The translations under genes and the position numbers were made by a program. Shown here piece after piece: positions 9,134 through 19,031 of a stretch of DNA of 64,000 nucleotides. Each line of letters opens with the position of its first letter. Within the stretch, counting starts at the first letter, position 1. The notes below the pieces were generated by a model. That model was not told the origin of the DNA, did not search any database, and was given only the letters and a program-made list of their open reading frames with translations. This DNA is from Thalassobaculum sp965228445 (GTDB taxonomy: Bacteria; Pseudomonadota; Alphaproteobacteria; Thalassobaculales; Thalassobaculaceae): the NCBI GenBank assembly GCA_965228445.1, contig OZ245813.1, positions 4,774,001-4,838,000 on the forward strand, written 5' to 3'.

Positions 9134-9347
9134 GGCCTCTTAGTGGGCCGCCGACAGTGGCCCGATGCTGCCTTTGATATAGCTTCTCTTCTCGCTAGGG
9201 AGCGCAGCACAAATTGTTGATCCTTTCCGCTGGCTATTGAAATTGTGCTGACGGGCGTTACCGCAGTTTTCCGTTCGCCCCGTCAATTTCAAGTAGTCTC
9301 AATGTTTTGCGCGCCCTCTTTAAGAGGGTAGCCGGGTCGCATAGTAG

Positions 9348-11393
9348 GTGCTCAAATCGAAGTCGCTTCGGGTAATGTCGAACCGGCTTCCGGACTACCG
9401 CATGTTGCGCACCCATTGGATCTGCCTCGCCATTCTAATGGCCCTTATAAGTTTTGGGTCTTCCAAGGAAGCGATCTCGCAGCCTTTGGTCTCGGTCGAT
9501 GGAACGCGCTCGACGATCCCACTCGTCCCGCGGACAACGTTGCTTGACCGGGCGGGCTCGATGAACGCTGAGCAGGCTGCGGGGCGCCTGAGCGCGTCGG
9601 ACGCGGCGATCGATACCAAGCCATACAGCCGTGGGTACATTCCCGACACCCTCTGGTCCCGGATCGTTGTAGACGTCGCCCCGGCTGCGGCGGGCACGTG
9701 GTATCTCAGTCTGGAACTGCCGAACTTCGACCGTCTTGAGGTGTTTACAATCCCCGAAGGCGGAGGCGAGCCTGTTCCCTTCGTTGCGCTTGGCGACCAG
9801 GTCCGCGAGCCGACGGACCTCCGAACCCGGTTCCATCTCGCTCCGATCGACTTGTCCGCGGGACAAACCGTGCTGCTGGTGCGCGGCCAGACGGGCAGTA
9901 CGATGACGCTCGATCTCAAACTGCGGAAGCTCGACCAGCTCCTTGCGGAGCAGCAAGGGTTCGTCGTCCTACAGGGTTTCTATATCGGAATCGCCTTTAC
10001 CCTTGGCGTCAGCGCATTCGGCCTTTTCCTGTTCCTGCGTCAGCGGATCTATCTGATCTATGTTCTGAACCTGTCAGCCTACTGCCTGGCGTGGCTGATC
10101 GCGAACGGGACGGGCCCCGGGGTCATCTGGCCCGACCTGGCACGCAGTTTCCATGTGGATCAGCATTTCCTGTTCGCCTTCACCCTGTATGGCACCGCGG
10201 AATTCGCCCGCCACTTTTTGACCAGTGACAAGGTACCAGCCTTCGTCGGCACATCCTTGCGGATCCTCGGCGGAATAGGGCTCGTGCTGACGGTGATGGG
10301 CCCGCTTCTCCCACCCTCCAGTACCTATTGGTACAACGCGCTGGTCAGCAATATCATCCTGCCGAGCGCTGGTGTCCTGATGATCACGACCGGCTTCGCC
10401 TTGTTCCGGGGCGAACGGACCGCGCGCCTCCTCATGCTGACCTGGATAGGTCTTCTCGCCGCAACGGCGATCGCCGGTGCCCGAGATGTGGGGCTGGTCC
10501 CGAATTCGGCGCTGACCCTGACCGGGCCACAGCTTGGCTCAGTTTTCGAGATGGTGGTCTTCGCCTACATGCTGGTGAGCCGGCTGGGGCGGCTGCAGAG
10601 GGAAAAGGAACAGGTGCAGCGCGAGGCCCTATTGGCGGAACGGACCCACCGTGCCGAGCTGGAGCAGCGGGTGGCCGACCGAACGGTTGAGCTTGATGCC
10701 GCCGTTCAGCGGGAGCGGGCCGCCCGTCGGCTGCAGCAACAATTCGTTGCCATGATCAGCCATGAATTTCGGACACCGCTCGCCATCATCGACGGCGCCG
10801 CCCAAAACGTCCGAGCGGCCGATTCCAAGGGATCGGGGCGACTTGAGAAGATTCGGTCGGCGGTGCGTCGGCTCATCCGCATGGTGGAAGCATGTCTTAT
10901 CGACGACCGGGTTGATGGCGGAACGATCAACCTGGAACGCGACCGGTTTGACCTGCGCGGGGTCGTGCGCGAGGCAGTTGATGTGATAGCGGCTGCGGCA
11001 CCTGAGCACACCATAGCCGTCGATCTAGGAGAAGAGCCGGCCCTCGTCACGGCCGATCCGCGCCTGACCGAAATTGCCATCAACAATCTGCTGGAGAATG
11101 CGGTGAAGTATTCCCCGGTCGGTACCACGGTACGGGTGGTCCTTGATGCCTCGCCCGCCGGTCTCGTCCTATCTGTTCTCGATGAAGGATCGGGGGTACC
11201 GACGGGGGAGCGGGACCGGATATTCGAGCGCTATCACCGAGCTGCCAATACGGCCGGCACGGCTGGTGCGGGGCTCGGGCTGCACTTGGTACGCTCGATC
11301 ATGGACGCGCATGGCGGTACGATCACCTATAGTGACGCCGAGCCCCAAGGCGCCTGTTTCTCTCTAGGCTTCCCGTCGGCTGAGGCGGCCTGA
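9348..11393 (+). CDS. 7TMR-DISM sensor histidine kinase
   Basis: A 681-residue membrane sensor kinase. After an N-terminal hydrophobic segment (about 22-40) there is an extracytoplasmic beta-rich domain of the 7TMR-DISMED2 kind (about 45-200). Seven hydrophobic spans follow (about 208-410), then a coiled coil (about 410-460). The HisKA domain has the phosphoacceptor His472 in MISHEFRTP. The HATPase domain has N-box LLENAVKYS, G1 DEGSGV and G2 GAGLGLHLV. The start is uncertain: GTG at 9348, or ATGs at 9375 and 9402. The stop overlaps the start of an OmpR-type regulator (TGATG), so the two form one operon and a cognate pair. The signal is unknown; DISMED2 domains often bind carbohydrate-like ligands. 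The next genes downstream encode surface proteins, which are possible targets. Confidence 0.9.
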   Translation: MLKSKSLRVMSNRLPDYRMLRTHWICLAILMALISFGSSKEAISQPLVSVDGTRSTIPLVPRTTLLDRAGSMNAEQAAGRLSASDAAIDTKPYSRGYIPDTLWSRIVVDVAPAAAGTWYLSLELPNFDRLEVFTIPEGGGEPVPFVALGDQVREPTDLRTRFHLAPIDLSAGQTVLLVRGQTGSTMTLDLKLRKLDQLLAEQQGFVVLQGFYIGIAFTLGVSAFGLFLFLRQRIYLIYVLNLSAYCLAWLIANGTGPGVIWPDLARSFHVDQHFLFAFTLYGTAEFARHFLTSDKVPAFVGTSLRILGGIGLVLTVMGPLLPPSSTYWYNALVSNIILPSAGVLMITTGFALFRGERTARLLMLTWIGLLAATAIAGARDVGLVPNSALTLTGPQLGSVFEMVVFAYMLVSRLGRLQREKEQVQREALLAERTHRAELEQRVADRTVELDAAVQRERAARRLQQQFVAMISHEFRTPLAIIDGAAQNVRAADSKGSGRLEKIRSAVRRLIRMVEACLIDDRVDGGTINLERDRFDLRGVVREAVDVIAAAAPEHTIAVDLGEEPALVTADPRLTEIAINNLLENAVKYSPVGTTVRVVLDASPAGLVLSVLDEGSGVPTGERDRIFERYHRAANTAGTAGAGLGLHLVRSIMDAHGGTITYSDAEPQGACFSLGFPSAEAA

Positions 11394-12136
11394 TGTGCGC
11401 GTCCTTTGCCAAGGCGATCTCGGTTGTCGTCGTTGAAGACGAGGCGGAGCTGCGCGAAGAGGTCGTGGACTACCTGGCTGACAACGGACTCTCCGTGCGC
11501 GCCGCCGCGACCGGTGCTGCCCTGGATCAGCTCCTACGGGAGGAACCAGCCGATGTGATCATTCTCGATCTCGGCCTGCCGACCGAAGACGGGATCGCCA
11601 TCGCCGAGCGGTTGCGCGCCGGTCGTACGCCGGCGGGCATCATCATGATGACCGCCCGCACGCGGGTAGAGGAGCGGATCCTCGGCTACGATACCGGCGC
11701 CGATATCTATCTCGTGAAGCCGGTCGATTTCGGCGAGTTGCTGGCCGCCATCCATGCAACCGTGCGGCGCATCATGTTGCGCGAGGCTGCCCCCTCGCAG
11801 GCGCCGACCAGCCGGCCTGCGGTTGATCTGTCCTGGAGGCTCGATACCGTCGGCTGGCGATTGGTGGCACCGTCGGGCGCGTCGCTGCGCCTGACTGGGG
11901 CCGAAACGCAGGCCCTGAGCTGTCTCGCCGAAAGGCCGGGCGAGGTGGTGTCACGTGACGACATCGCCCTGCGGATGGGTAAACGGCCTGATCTCGGTGA
12001 ACATCGCTACGTGGATCAGGTCGTCAGCCGGCTCCGGCGGAAGATCTCAAATGAGCTGGGCTGGGAGGCACCCATCGGATCGGCCCGAGGGCAGGGTTAT
12101 TACTTTCTTTCTCCCGTTCTAAAAGAAAAACCGTAA
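11393..12136 (+). CDS. OmpR-family response regulator
   Basis: A 247-residue regulator. The N-terminal receiver has acidic residues in VVEDEAE, phosphoacceptor Asp59 in IILDLGLP, the Thr switch in MMTAR, and Lys in YLVKPVD. The C-terminal winged helix (about 145-242) ends with YVDQVVSRLRRKI and RGQGYYF, typical of trans_reg_C domains. It is translationally coupled to the histidine kinase upstream. The target is not known; the closest candidates are the collar-domain protein and the large RTX protein starting about 490 bp downstream. Confidence 0.92.
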   Translation: MCASFAKAISVVVVEDEAELREEVVDYLADNGLSVRAAATGAALDQLLREEPADVIILDLGLPTEDGIAIAERLRAGRTPAGIIMMTARTRVEERILGYDTGADIYLVKPVDFGELLAAIHATVRRIMLREAAPSQAPTSRPAVDLSWRLDTVGWRLVAPSGASLRLTGAETQALSCLAERPGEVVSRDDIALRMGKRPDLGEHRYVDQVVSRLRRKISNELGWEAPIGSARGQGYYFLSPVLKEKP

Positions 12137-12627
12137 ATTGGAATCGTAGTTAGTAAATTCAGCATCCAGCAGGGTATCGAAGACTGCGAAGGTCTTTTCT
12201 TGGCGTGACAATGAGTCGACTTTGACGAGCACTGGCGCGGCGGGATTTGTATGATCGCAATACTTTCGAGTATTTTAGAAAGATATGACACCTGTATCCC
12301 CAAAGAATATCATTGTCACACTTTGTCAATCTTTTCTCTGATGTCGAATGATCGGTCGTATTGTATAGGTTCTACCATGGCTAGTGGCGATTGAATGGGA
12401 CGCAGATGCTGCTGCCATTGCCTATGGGCTGCGGTTGGGAAGTCGAGATGCCTTAGGCAAAGCGGCCCGGCTGCAGCACCTTTGGTGACCCAAGATGGGG
12501 ACTTGGTGGAGACGTTGGCGGGCAGCAGCAGCCCCAGACGGGGAGCAACCGTTTCTCTCCCTAATCATGGGCCAGACTTGCCGGAGCGATTCGTCCCTTC
12601 CGCCTTCAGATGGGGAGAACCGTCAAT
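12137..12627. other. Intergenic region upstream of the collar-domain gene
   Basis: About 490 bases with no convincing gene; a 78-codon open frame at 12395 has neither family likeness nor a good ribosome site. The first 250 bases are A+T-rich and likely contain the promoter for the collar/RTX pair and possible regulator sites. GGGGA at 12612-12616 is the ribosome site of the next gene. Confidence 0.4.
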
Positions 12628-13473
12628 ATGAAAAAGACCACACGTCTCGCTCTCATTGTGGCCGGCGGCGTTGCCGCCAGTTCCAGCTTCTCCAACCCGG
12701 CGGCGGCGTGCAGCGACACCCCTTACATCGGCGCCGTCTGCTTCACCGCCAGCACTTATTGCCCTCACCTCTATATCGAAGCCAAAGGAGGCCTCCTGCC
12801 AATTCATGACTATCAGGCGCTGTACTCGCTGGTCGGAACCACCTTTGGCGGCGATGGACGCACTGATTTCGGAATCCCCAACTTGCGCGCCCGCCACCCG
12901 GTCGGCTCGGGGGTGGCTCCGGGCCTGACGACGGTCGGCCATGGCCAGTATGTCGGGCGGGAAGCCGTGTTGCTGGCTCCAACGCAGATGGCACCGCACA
13001 CTCACACGGCATTGTTCGAGGGGACCCACGCAGGCTCCAGCGGGTCGACGAAAGTTACGGTGTCGGCGCAGCCGGGTAATCTCGCTGTGACGGCGAAACT
13101 GCCTCTGACTGCATCGCCGGCCGGGGGCGCGACGGCTACGCCTGCGCCGGTTGCGGGCAACAGCAATTATCTGGGCGCGGTGACCGCCACCGCCGCGAAT
13201 GGTCCGGCCAATTACACGGTGAACTTTAGCGGGCTCTATTCCCAGACGGATCCGGGCGCGGGGGCGACGGCACCTGTGACCACCGAGGTCACAGGTAACG
13301 CGGCCACCCCGGAATTCTCCTTCGAGGTGCCTTCAGATGGCATCACGGGCGGTAACGTCACCGTCGGGGCGAACCTAGAACCGGAGGAGCAGGTTGCCGT
13401 CCCATTGCGCGATCCGGCAGTCGGTCTCACCGCCTGCATCGCCGTCAACGGCACTTACCCGCCGCGGCAGTAA
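12628..13473 (+). CDS. Exported phage tail-collar-domain protein (MdpB-like)
   Basis: A 281-residue protein starting at the ATG at 12628 with GGGGA upstream. The first 31 residues form a Sec signal peptide ending in a cleavable AAA. Mature residues about 35-125 match the phage tail collar domain seen in microcystin-dependent (MdpB-type) proteins: YIGAVCFTAS, LLPIHDYQALYSLVGT, FGGDGRTDFGIPNLR, then APTQMAPHTHTA. The rest is Ala/Thr/Gly-rich beta sequence, ending with a Cys-containing tail (LTACIAVNGT). It is exported, unlike phage structural proteins. It lies 14 bp upstream of the large RTX gene and is very likely co-expressed, so a cell-surface role such as tip or receptor-binding subunit is plausible. 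There are no other phage genes nearby. Confidence 0.8.
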   Translation: MKKTTRLALIVAGGVAASSSFSNPAAACSDTPYIGAVCFTASTYCPHLYIEAKGGLLPIHDYQALYSLVGTTFGGDGRTDFGIPNLRARHPVGSGVAPGLTTVGHGQYVGREAVLLAPTQMAPHTHTALFEGTHAGSSGSTKVTVSAQPGNLAVTAKLPLTASPAGGATATPAPVAGNSNYLGAVTATAANGPANYTVNFSGLYSQTDPGAGATAPVTTEVTGNAATPEFSFEVPSDGITGGNVTVGANLEPEEQVAVPLRDPAVGLTACIAVNGTYPPRQ

Positions 13474-13487
13474 CTGCCCCCGAGAGT

Positions 13488-16400
13488 ATGCAGATGGAGC
13501 AGGCTCAAATGGCGAACGTAGGCCAGGTCGATGGCATTGCGAATGGGTTCGAGGTGGAAAATGGCGCCCTAAGCTCCCACCCATCAGGCTATCGAGTTCT
13601 GCGCGAGGCGGACCCAGCCCTGAACGGTGGAAGGCTCGAGGTTGCCTTTATCGACAGCGCGTTGCCGGACTACCAGACGCTTGTGACCGGCGTACAACCC
13701 GGCATGGCGGTGGTGCTGATCGATGGCACCCGGGACGGGCTCAGCCAGATGGCGGCATGGGGCGAGGCGAATGCCGGTTTCGACGCCATCCATGTGCTGG
13801 GGCACGGGGCGGAAGGGACGCTCCAGCTCGGCTCGTTGACGCTCGACTCTGCCATGGCCGAAGCGCGGGCGGGGGATCTCGCCGGATTGGGGGCGGCCCT
13901 GGCCGAGGACGGCGATCTGCTGCTCTATGGATGTAATGTCGGTAGTGGTGAAGGCATGGCCTTCGTCTCGCAGCTGGCGGACGCCACGGGCGCTGATGTC
14001 GCGGCGTCAGATGATCAGACAGGCGCCTGGGCCGCTGGCGCCGATTGGGATCTTGAGGTGACCGCTGGCGAGGTTACCGCGCAGAACGTGTCTGCTCTTG
14101 GATATGAATTTACGCTCAATATTATTGGAAGCACGGTCACAGACGAATATGAACGAACGGGTACCGTTGGTGATGGGATCGAAATCGACTATGGATCATT
14201 TAACGTAAATGTAAGCGCCACCGGCATTGTATTTACGGGTATCGGTAATTCCTTTAATGCATATTATTTATATTTCTCCGGCGGTACTCTTGAATCCATT
14301 GATTCCATAAGCTACGATTCATCGAATTCTACGATGGAAGAATCAGATTATTCTGGTTTCCTGCCAACGATTTCACCCGACGGACTTACGATTTCCTGGA
14401 CTGCCCTGACGGGTAACAACAGTGGTAACAACACGATCGCTTATACGATCACAACCACCGCCACCGAACCTGCCGATACCACAGCTCCGACGGCGTCCGT
14501 CACGACCGTCAGCGTCAACAACACGACCGACATTACCACAGCCCAAAGCACCGAAACCGGCACCCTCTACCTAGTGAAGGACGGCTCCACAGTCACCGAT
14601 AAGGCATCGCTGGATACGCTGGCCGCCGGGAACGATGCCAACAGCGTAACAGTCTCATCCGCCGACACAAATACGTCCGTCTCCACCTCAGGTCTCTCCG
14701 ACGGTCAATATCACCTATATGCGGTCGACAGCGCTGGCAATGTCAGCGCCCAGTCCACGAACTTCGTGACCCTCGACAGCACCGCGCCGACCGTCACATC
14801 CATCTCCCGCCAAACGCCGAGCGTTGAGACTACCAACGCTGACGCCCTGATCTATCGCGTGACGTTCAGCGAGAGCGTCGCCAATGTCGGTACGGCCGAT
14901 TTCTCCGTTACCGGCACCACCGGCACGGTGACCGGCGTGACCGGAAGCGGCACCACCTACGATGTCACCGTGTCCGGTGGCGATCTTGCATCTGCCAACG
15001 GCACCGTCACGCTCGGCTTCGCCGGAGGGCAGGACATTTCTGACGGCGCCGGGAACGCGTTGACCAACACCACGCCGACCGGCACGAACGAGAGTTATAC
15101 GCTCAACAATGTGGTCGATACCGTTGCGCCCACCGTCGCTTCCATCGCCCGTCAGACACCGAGTGGCGAGACGACCAACTCGGATTCCCTGATCTATCGG
15201 GTGACGTTCAGCGAGAGCGTCGCCAATGTTGGCACTGCCGACTTCACCGTCACCGGCACGACCGGCACGGTGACCGGCGTGACCGGCAGCGGCACCACAT
15301 ACGATGTCACGGTCTCCGGCGGCGATCTGGCATCCCTCAACGGCACCGTCACGCTCGGCTTCGCCGGCGGTCAGGACATCGCCGACATCGCCAACAATGC
15401 GCTGACCGTCGTCACTCCGACCGGCACGAACGAGACCTACACGCTCGACAACACTGGCCCGACTGTCACGTCAATCGCCCGTCAGACACCGAGTGGCGAG
15501 ACGACCAACTCGGATTCCCTGATCTATCGGGTGACGTTCAGCGAGAGCGTCGCCAATGTTGGCACTGCCGACTTCACCGTCACCGGCACGACCGGCACGG
15601 TGACCGGCGTGACCGGCAGCGGCACCACATACGATGTCACGGTCTCCGGCGGCGATCTGGCATCCCTCAACGGCACCGTCACGCTCGGCTTCGCCGGCGG
15701 TCAGGACATCGCCGACATCGCCAACAATGCGCTGACCGTCGTCACTCCGACCGGTACGAACGAGACCTACACGCTCGACAACACCGGCCCGACTGTCACG
15801 TCAATCGCCCGTCAGACACCGAGTGGCGAGACGACCAACTCGGATTCCCTGATCTATCGGGTGACGTTCAGCGAGAGCGTCGCCAATGTTGGCACTGCCG
15901 ACTTCACCGTCACCGGCACGACCGGCACGGTGACCGGCGTGACCGGCAGCGGCACCACATACGATGTCACGGTCTCCGGCGGCGATCTGGCATCCCTCAA
16001 CGGCACCGTCACGCTCGGCTTCGCCGGCGGTCAGGACATTGCCGATGCTGCCAACAATGCGCTGACCGTCGTCACTCCGACCGGCACGAACGAGACCTAC
16101 ACGCTCGACAACACTGGCCCGACTGTCACGTCAATCGCCCGTCAGACACCGAGTGGCGAGACGACCAACTCGGATTCCCTGATCTATCGGGTGACGTTCA
16201 GCGACAGCGTCGCCAATGTTGGCACGGCCGACTTCAACGTCACCGGCACGACCGGCACGGTGACCGGCGTGACCGGCAGCGGCACCACATACGATGTCAC
16301 GGTCTCCGGCGGCGATCTGGCATCCGCCAACGGCACCGTCACGCTCGGCTTCGCCGGCGGTCAGGACATTGCCGATGCTGCCAACAATGCGCTCACCAAC

Positions 16401-18470
16401 ACCACGCCGAGCGGTGCGAACGAAAGTTATACCCTCGACAATGCCGGCCCGACCGTCACGTCGATTGCCCGTCAGACGCCGAGTGAGGAAGCGACCACCG
16501 CCGATACCCTGGTCTATCGGGTGACGTTCAGCGAGAACGTCAGCAATGTCGGAGCGGCAGACTTCACCGTGACCGGCACCACGGGAACCGTCACCGGGGT
16601 CAGCGGCAGCGGGGCGACCTATGATGTCACCGTCTCAGACGGCGACATCGTGTACACCAGCGGCGTCGTGACGCTCGGTTTCGTCGGGGGCCAGGACATC
16701 ACCGATGGCGTCGGCAACGCGCTCACAAACACCACGCCGACGGGTGCGAACGAGAGCTACACGCTCGACAACTCATCTCCCTACGTCACGTCCATCACCC
16801 GTCAGACCCCGGATACGGAGACAACCGACGCAGACACCCTGGTCTATCGGGTGACGTTCAGCGAGAACGTCACCAATGTCGGGACGGCCGACTTCACCGT
16901 GACGGGCACCACGGGAACGGTGACCGGCGTGACCGGCAGCGGCAGCACCTACGACGTCACCGTTTCAGGTGGCGACCTCGCTTCCCTCAATGGCACCGTC
17001 AAACTCGGCTTTTCCACGGGCCAGGACATCGCCGACATCGCCGGGAACACACTCTTCTCCACCACCCCCTCCGGCACCCATAACGCTACCTTCACGGTCG
17101 TAAACCAAAGTTCCTCCGATTCTGATCAGCCCGCCATTGTCGTGACCACCACCAATCCCACGACCCCCTCCACCGGAGGCTCGGGGACGACAACGTCGCA
17201 GAGGATCACGAATAACGGGACGTCGTCCGGCTCCGCCGCGATCGTGCAGAACACCAACAACAACGGCAACCTGGTCACCGCCACCCTGCCGCCGAGCACG
17301 ACGATCAGCTCCGAGGGCCCGACCACCGCGCAGACTCCGACCGATGCGCTGACCACCCTGGTCACCTCAATCCAGGCCCGCGGCTCCACGGCTGAGACGC
17401 CGCTTGTCTCCGGTGCGCGGACCTTCCTGAACAAGCTGGCCACGACCTCAACGCTGGACGTGCGGACCATCATTCCGACCACGACCAGTTCGAGCCTGAG
17501 CAGTCCGATCGTGATCACCGGGACCAGTGGTGGCAGCCAGTCCGAAGCCTTCGTCGTCGACCTGCGTTCACTGCCTTCCGGTTCCACCCTGCAGCTCGAC
17601 AACATCGAGTTCGCCTCGGTCATGGGCTCGACGACGGTGACCGGGGGCGCGGGCGACAACTATGTCACCGGCGACGACAACAGCCAGTTCATCTCGCTGG
17701 GCGTCGGTGACGACACCCTGTTCGGCGGAGCCGGTGCGGACACGATCGGTTCGGGCAGCGGCCGGGACTTCCTCTACGGCAACGAAGGCAGCGACAGGGT
17801 CTTTGGCGGCACCGAGGCGGACGCGGTCTACGGCGGACAGGACGACGACGTGGTCTACGGCAACCAGGCCAACGATCTGGTCTACGGCAACCGGGGAGCG
17901 GATACCCTGTATGGCGGGCAGGACGACGACACCCTGTATGGCGGCCAGCAGGACGATCTGATCCATGGGAACGCCAGCCAGGATCTGCTGTACGGCAACA
18001 CCGGTGCGGACACCCTGTTCGGCGACGCGGGCAACGACGTTCTCTACGGTGACGAAGGGGCCGACAGGCTGTCCGGCGGGGCCGGCAACGACACGCTCTA
18101 CGGCGGGCTTTCGAGCGACAATGGGGCCGACGGTGAGTCCTACGACATCCTGTATGGCGGGGCCGGCGACGATGTGTTCTACGGCGGCGAGGGGGTCGAC
18201 TGGATCTACACCGGAGAGGGCGCCGACCGCATCGTGATCGAGACCCTGAACGGCTTCGACGTGATCGCGGATTTCGACGTGGCAGCCGGCGACCGGCTGG
18301 CGATCGCCAGCAATGTCAACGGTCTGACCCTGACGGATGCCGCCGATGTCATCGCGCGGGCCAGCGACAATCCGGACGGAGACGTGGAATTCGATCTCGG
18401 TGGCCAGCACGTCCGGCTTATCGGGGTCCGCACCACAGAGCTTACCGCCGATTTCTTTGAATTCTACTAG
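13488..18470 (+). CDS. Giant DUF4347 / Ig-like repeat / RTX secreted adhesin-like protein
   Basis: About 1660 residues; possible starts are ATGs at 13488, 13494 and 13509, the last two having better ribosome spacing. Residues about 30-200 are a DUF4347 domain (VLGHGAEGTLQLG, LLLYGCNVGSG, SDDQTGAW). Seven Ig-like repeats of about 110 residues follow (about 437-1205), then a Ser/Thr-rich linker. RTX-type calcium-binding nonapeptides occupy about 1381-1590 (GGAGDNYVTG, LFGGAGADTI, LYGNEGSDRV). The C-terminal segment is rich in Asp and hydrophobic residues and ends FFEFY, like a type I secretion signal. There is no N-terminal signal peptide, which fits export by an ABC/MFP/TolC system, though no such genes lie in this window. 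Predicted to be a large calcium-stiffened surface or biofilm protein. Its tail exists as a decayed copy at 370-820. Confidence 0.88.
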   Translation: MQMEQAQMANVGQVDGIANGFEVENGALSSHPSGYRVLREADPALNGGRLEVAFIDSALPDYQTLVTGVQPGMAVVLIDGTRDGLSQMAAWGEANAGFDAIHVLGHGAEGTLQLGSLTLDSAMAEARAGDLAGLGAALAEDGDLLLYGCNVGSGEGMAFVSQLADATGADVAASDDQTGAWAAGADWDLEVTAGEVTAQNVSALGYEFTLNIIGSTVTDEYERTGTVGDGIEIDYGSFNVNVSATGIVFTGIGNSFNAYYLYFSGGTLESIDSISYDSSNSTMEESDYSGFLPTISPDGLTISWTALTGNNSGNNTIAYTITTTATEPADTTAPTASVTTVSVNNTTDITTAQSTETGTLYLVKDGSTVTDKASLDTLAAGNDANSVTVSSADTNTSVSTSGLSDGQYHLYAVDSAGNVSAQSTNFVTLDSTAPTVTSISRQTPSVETTNADALIYRVTFSESVANVGTADFSVTGTTGTVTGVTGSGTTYDVTVSGGDLASANGTVTLGFAGGQDISDGAGNALTNTTPTGTNESYTLNNVVDTVAPTVASIARQTPSGETTNSDSLIYRVTFSESVANVGTADFTVTGTTGTVTGVTGSGTTYDVTVSGGDLASLNGTVTLGFAGGQDIADIANNALTVVTPTGTNETYTLDNTGPTVTSIARQTPSGETTNSDSLIYRVTFSESVANVGTADFTVTGTTGTVTGVTGSGTTYDVTVSGGDLASLNGTVTLGFAGGQDIADIANNALTVVTPTGTNETYTLDNTGPTVTSIARQTPSGETTNSDSLIYRVTFSESVANVGTADFTVTGTTGTVTGVTGSGTTYDVTVSGGDLASLNGTVTLGFAGGQDIADAANNALTVVTPTGTNETYTLDNTGPTVTSIARQTPSGETTNSDSLIYRVTFSDSVANVGTADFNVTGTTGTVTGVTGSGTTYDVTVSGGDLASANGTVTLGFAGGQDIADAANNALTNTTPSGANESYTLDNAGPTVTSIARQTPSEEATTADTLVYRVTFSENVSNVGAADFTVTGTTGTVTGVSGSGATYDVTVSDGDIVYTSGVVTLGFVGGQDITDGVGNALTNTTPTGANESYTLDNSSPYVTSITRQTPDTETTDADTLVYRVTFSENVTNVGTADFTVTGTTGTVTGVTGSGSTYDVTVSGGDLASLNGTVKLGFSTGQDIADIAGNTLFSTTPSGTHNATFTVVNQSSSDSDQPAIVVTTTNPTTPSTGGSGTTTSQRITNNGTSSGSAAIVQNTNNNGNLVTATLPPSTTISSEGPTTAQTPTDALTTLVTSIQARGSTAETPLVSGARTFLNKLATTSTLDVRTIIPTTTSSSLSSPIVITGTSGGSQSEAFVVDLRSLPSGSTLQLDNIEFASVMGSTTVTGGAGDNYVTGDDNSQFISLGVGDDTLFGGAGADTIGSGSGRDFLYGNEGSDRVFGGTEADAVYGGQDDDVVYGNQANDLVYGNRGADTLYGGQDDDTLYGGQQDDLIHGNASQDLLYGNTGADTLFGDAGNDVLYGDEGADRLSGGAGNDTLYGGLSSDNGADGESYDILYGGAGDDVFYGGEGVDWIYTGEGADRIVIETLNGFDVIADFDVAAGDRLAIASNVNGLTLTDAADVIARASDNPDGDVEFDLGGQHVRLIGVRTTELTADFFEFY
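14809..17118 (+). repeat. Seven tandem ~330-bp repeats encoding Ig-like domains
   Basis: The marker GTCAGAC recurs at exactly 330-bp steps (15151, 15481, 15811, 16141, 16471, 16801), with a first unit at about 14809 that is 12 bp longer. Units 2 to 5 are almost identical at DNA level; units 2 and 3 differ at about two positions. Units 1, 6 and 7 have diverged. This pattern indicates recent tandem duplication or gene conversion inside the gene, and makes copy number and assembly uncertain here. Confidence 0.95.
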
Positions 18471-19031
18471 TGGGGACACAGCAGACGCTCGGCAGAGCTA
18501 CATCTGCCGGATCAGGTTTGCGATCGAGGAATATGGTCTGTTGGCCCGTGGTGGAGGGCGGAAGAACAGAAATAGCCGCTAAGCTCCTGAAAATACTAAA
18601 AACACGATTCTGGCGCCCCGCTTAAGCCGTTGAAAACACTGCAACGGCTTACCGCTACTTTGGGGGAATCTGGTACGGAAACCCCGACCTGACGCTCGAG
18701 GACATTTGCTGCCGACTCGATGCGATGCGGGAGCACAGCCCGCGTGGCCGATCCCGGTGACACCCGTCTTCGGTCAGGGTGATGCTGAAGCGGACAGGGG
18801 GCAGGGGGCTACTCGCGGCGCCGGAGTGACGGGAAGGGGTGGGAAGCGGAACTTTGTGACGCGACGTCAAAATGTTAGCGACGGGTGGAAAGCGGTCGCT
18901 CCCATCACGCATTATTTCGTGTGATAGAGCCGAAGCATGTATCCGAGGAAGCGAGGTATCGCTAGAGTTGCGAAGCTTGGCGTGGGCGCTGCCGGCTGAG
19001 CTCGTCCTTCCTCGATCCGGAATCCTGTCGC
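18471..19031. other. Intergenic region between the RTX gene and the STAND NTPase gene
   Basis: Apart from the recombinase relic at about 18680-18865, no gene is supported. The STAND gene starts with GTG at 19032 without a strong ribosome site. Confidence 0.4.
18680..18865 (+). pseudogene. Recombinase-like C-terminal remnant, second copy
   Basis: This is homologous at DNA level to about 121-300: both carry CCCGACCTGACG, GAGGACATTTGCTGC and GGAGTGACGGGAAGG-like blocks in the same order. The translation NPDLTLEDICCRLDAMRE with a following PRG motif resembles a serine-recombinase C-terminal helix region. A frame break follows. Here it lies downstream of the RTX tail, while at 121-300 it lies upstream of the RTX relic. 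Confidence 0.4.

Noticed and set aside
12395..12631. 78-codon frame upstream of the collar-domain gene
   Set aside because: No ribosome site or recognisable domain; it runs into the start of the next gene.
14809..17118. Possible CRISPR array
   Set aside because: The repeats are 330 bp with no short unique spacers and lie in frame within a gene; they encode Ig-like domains.
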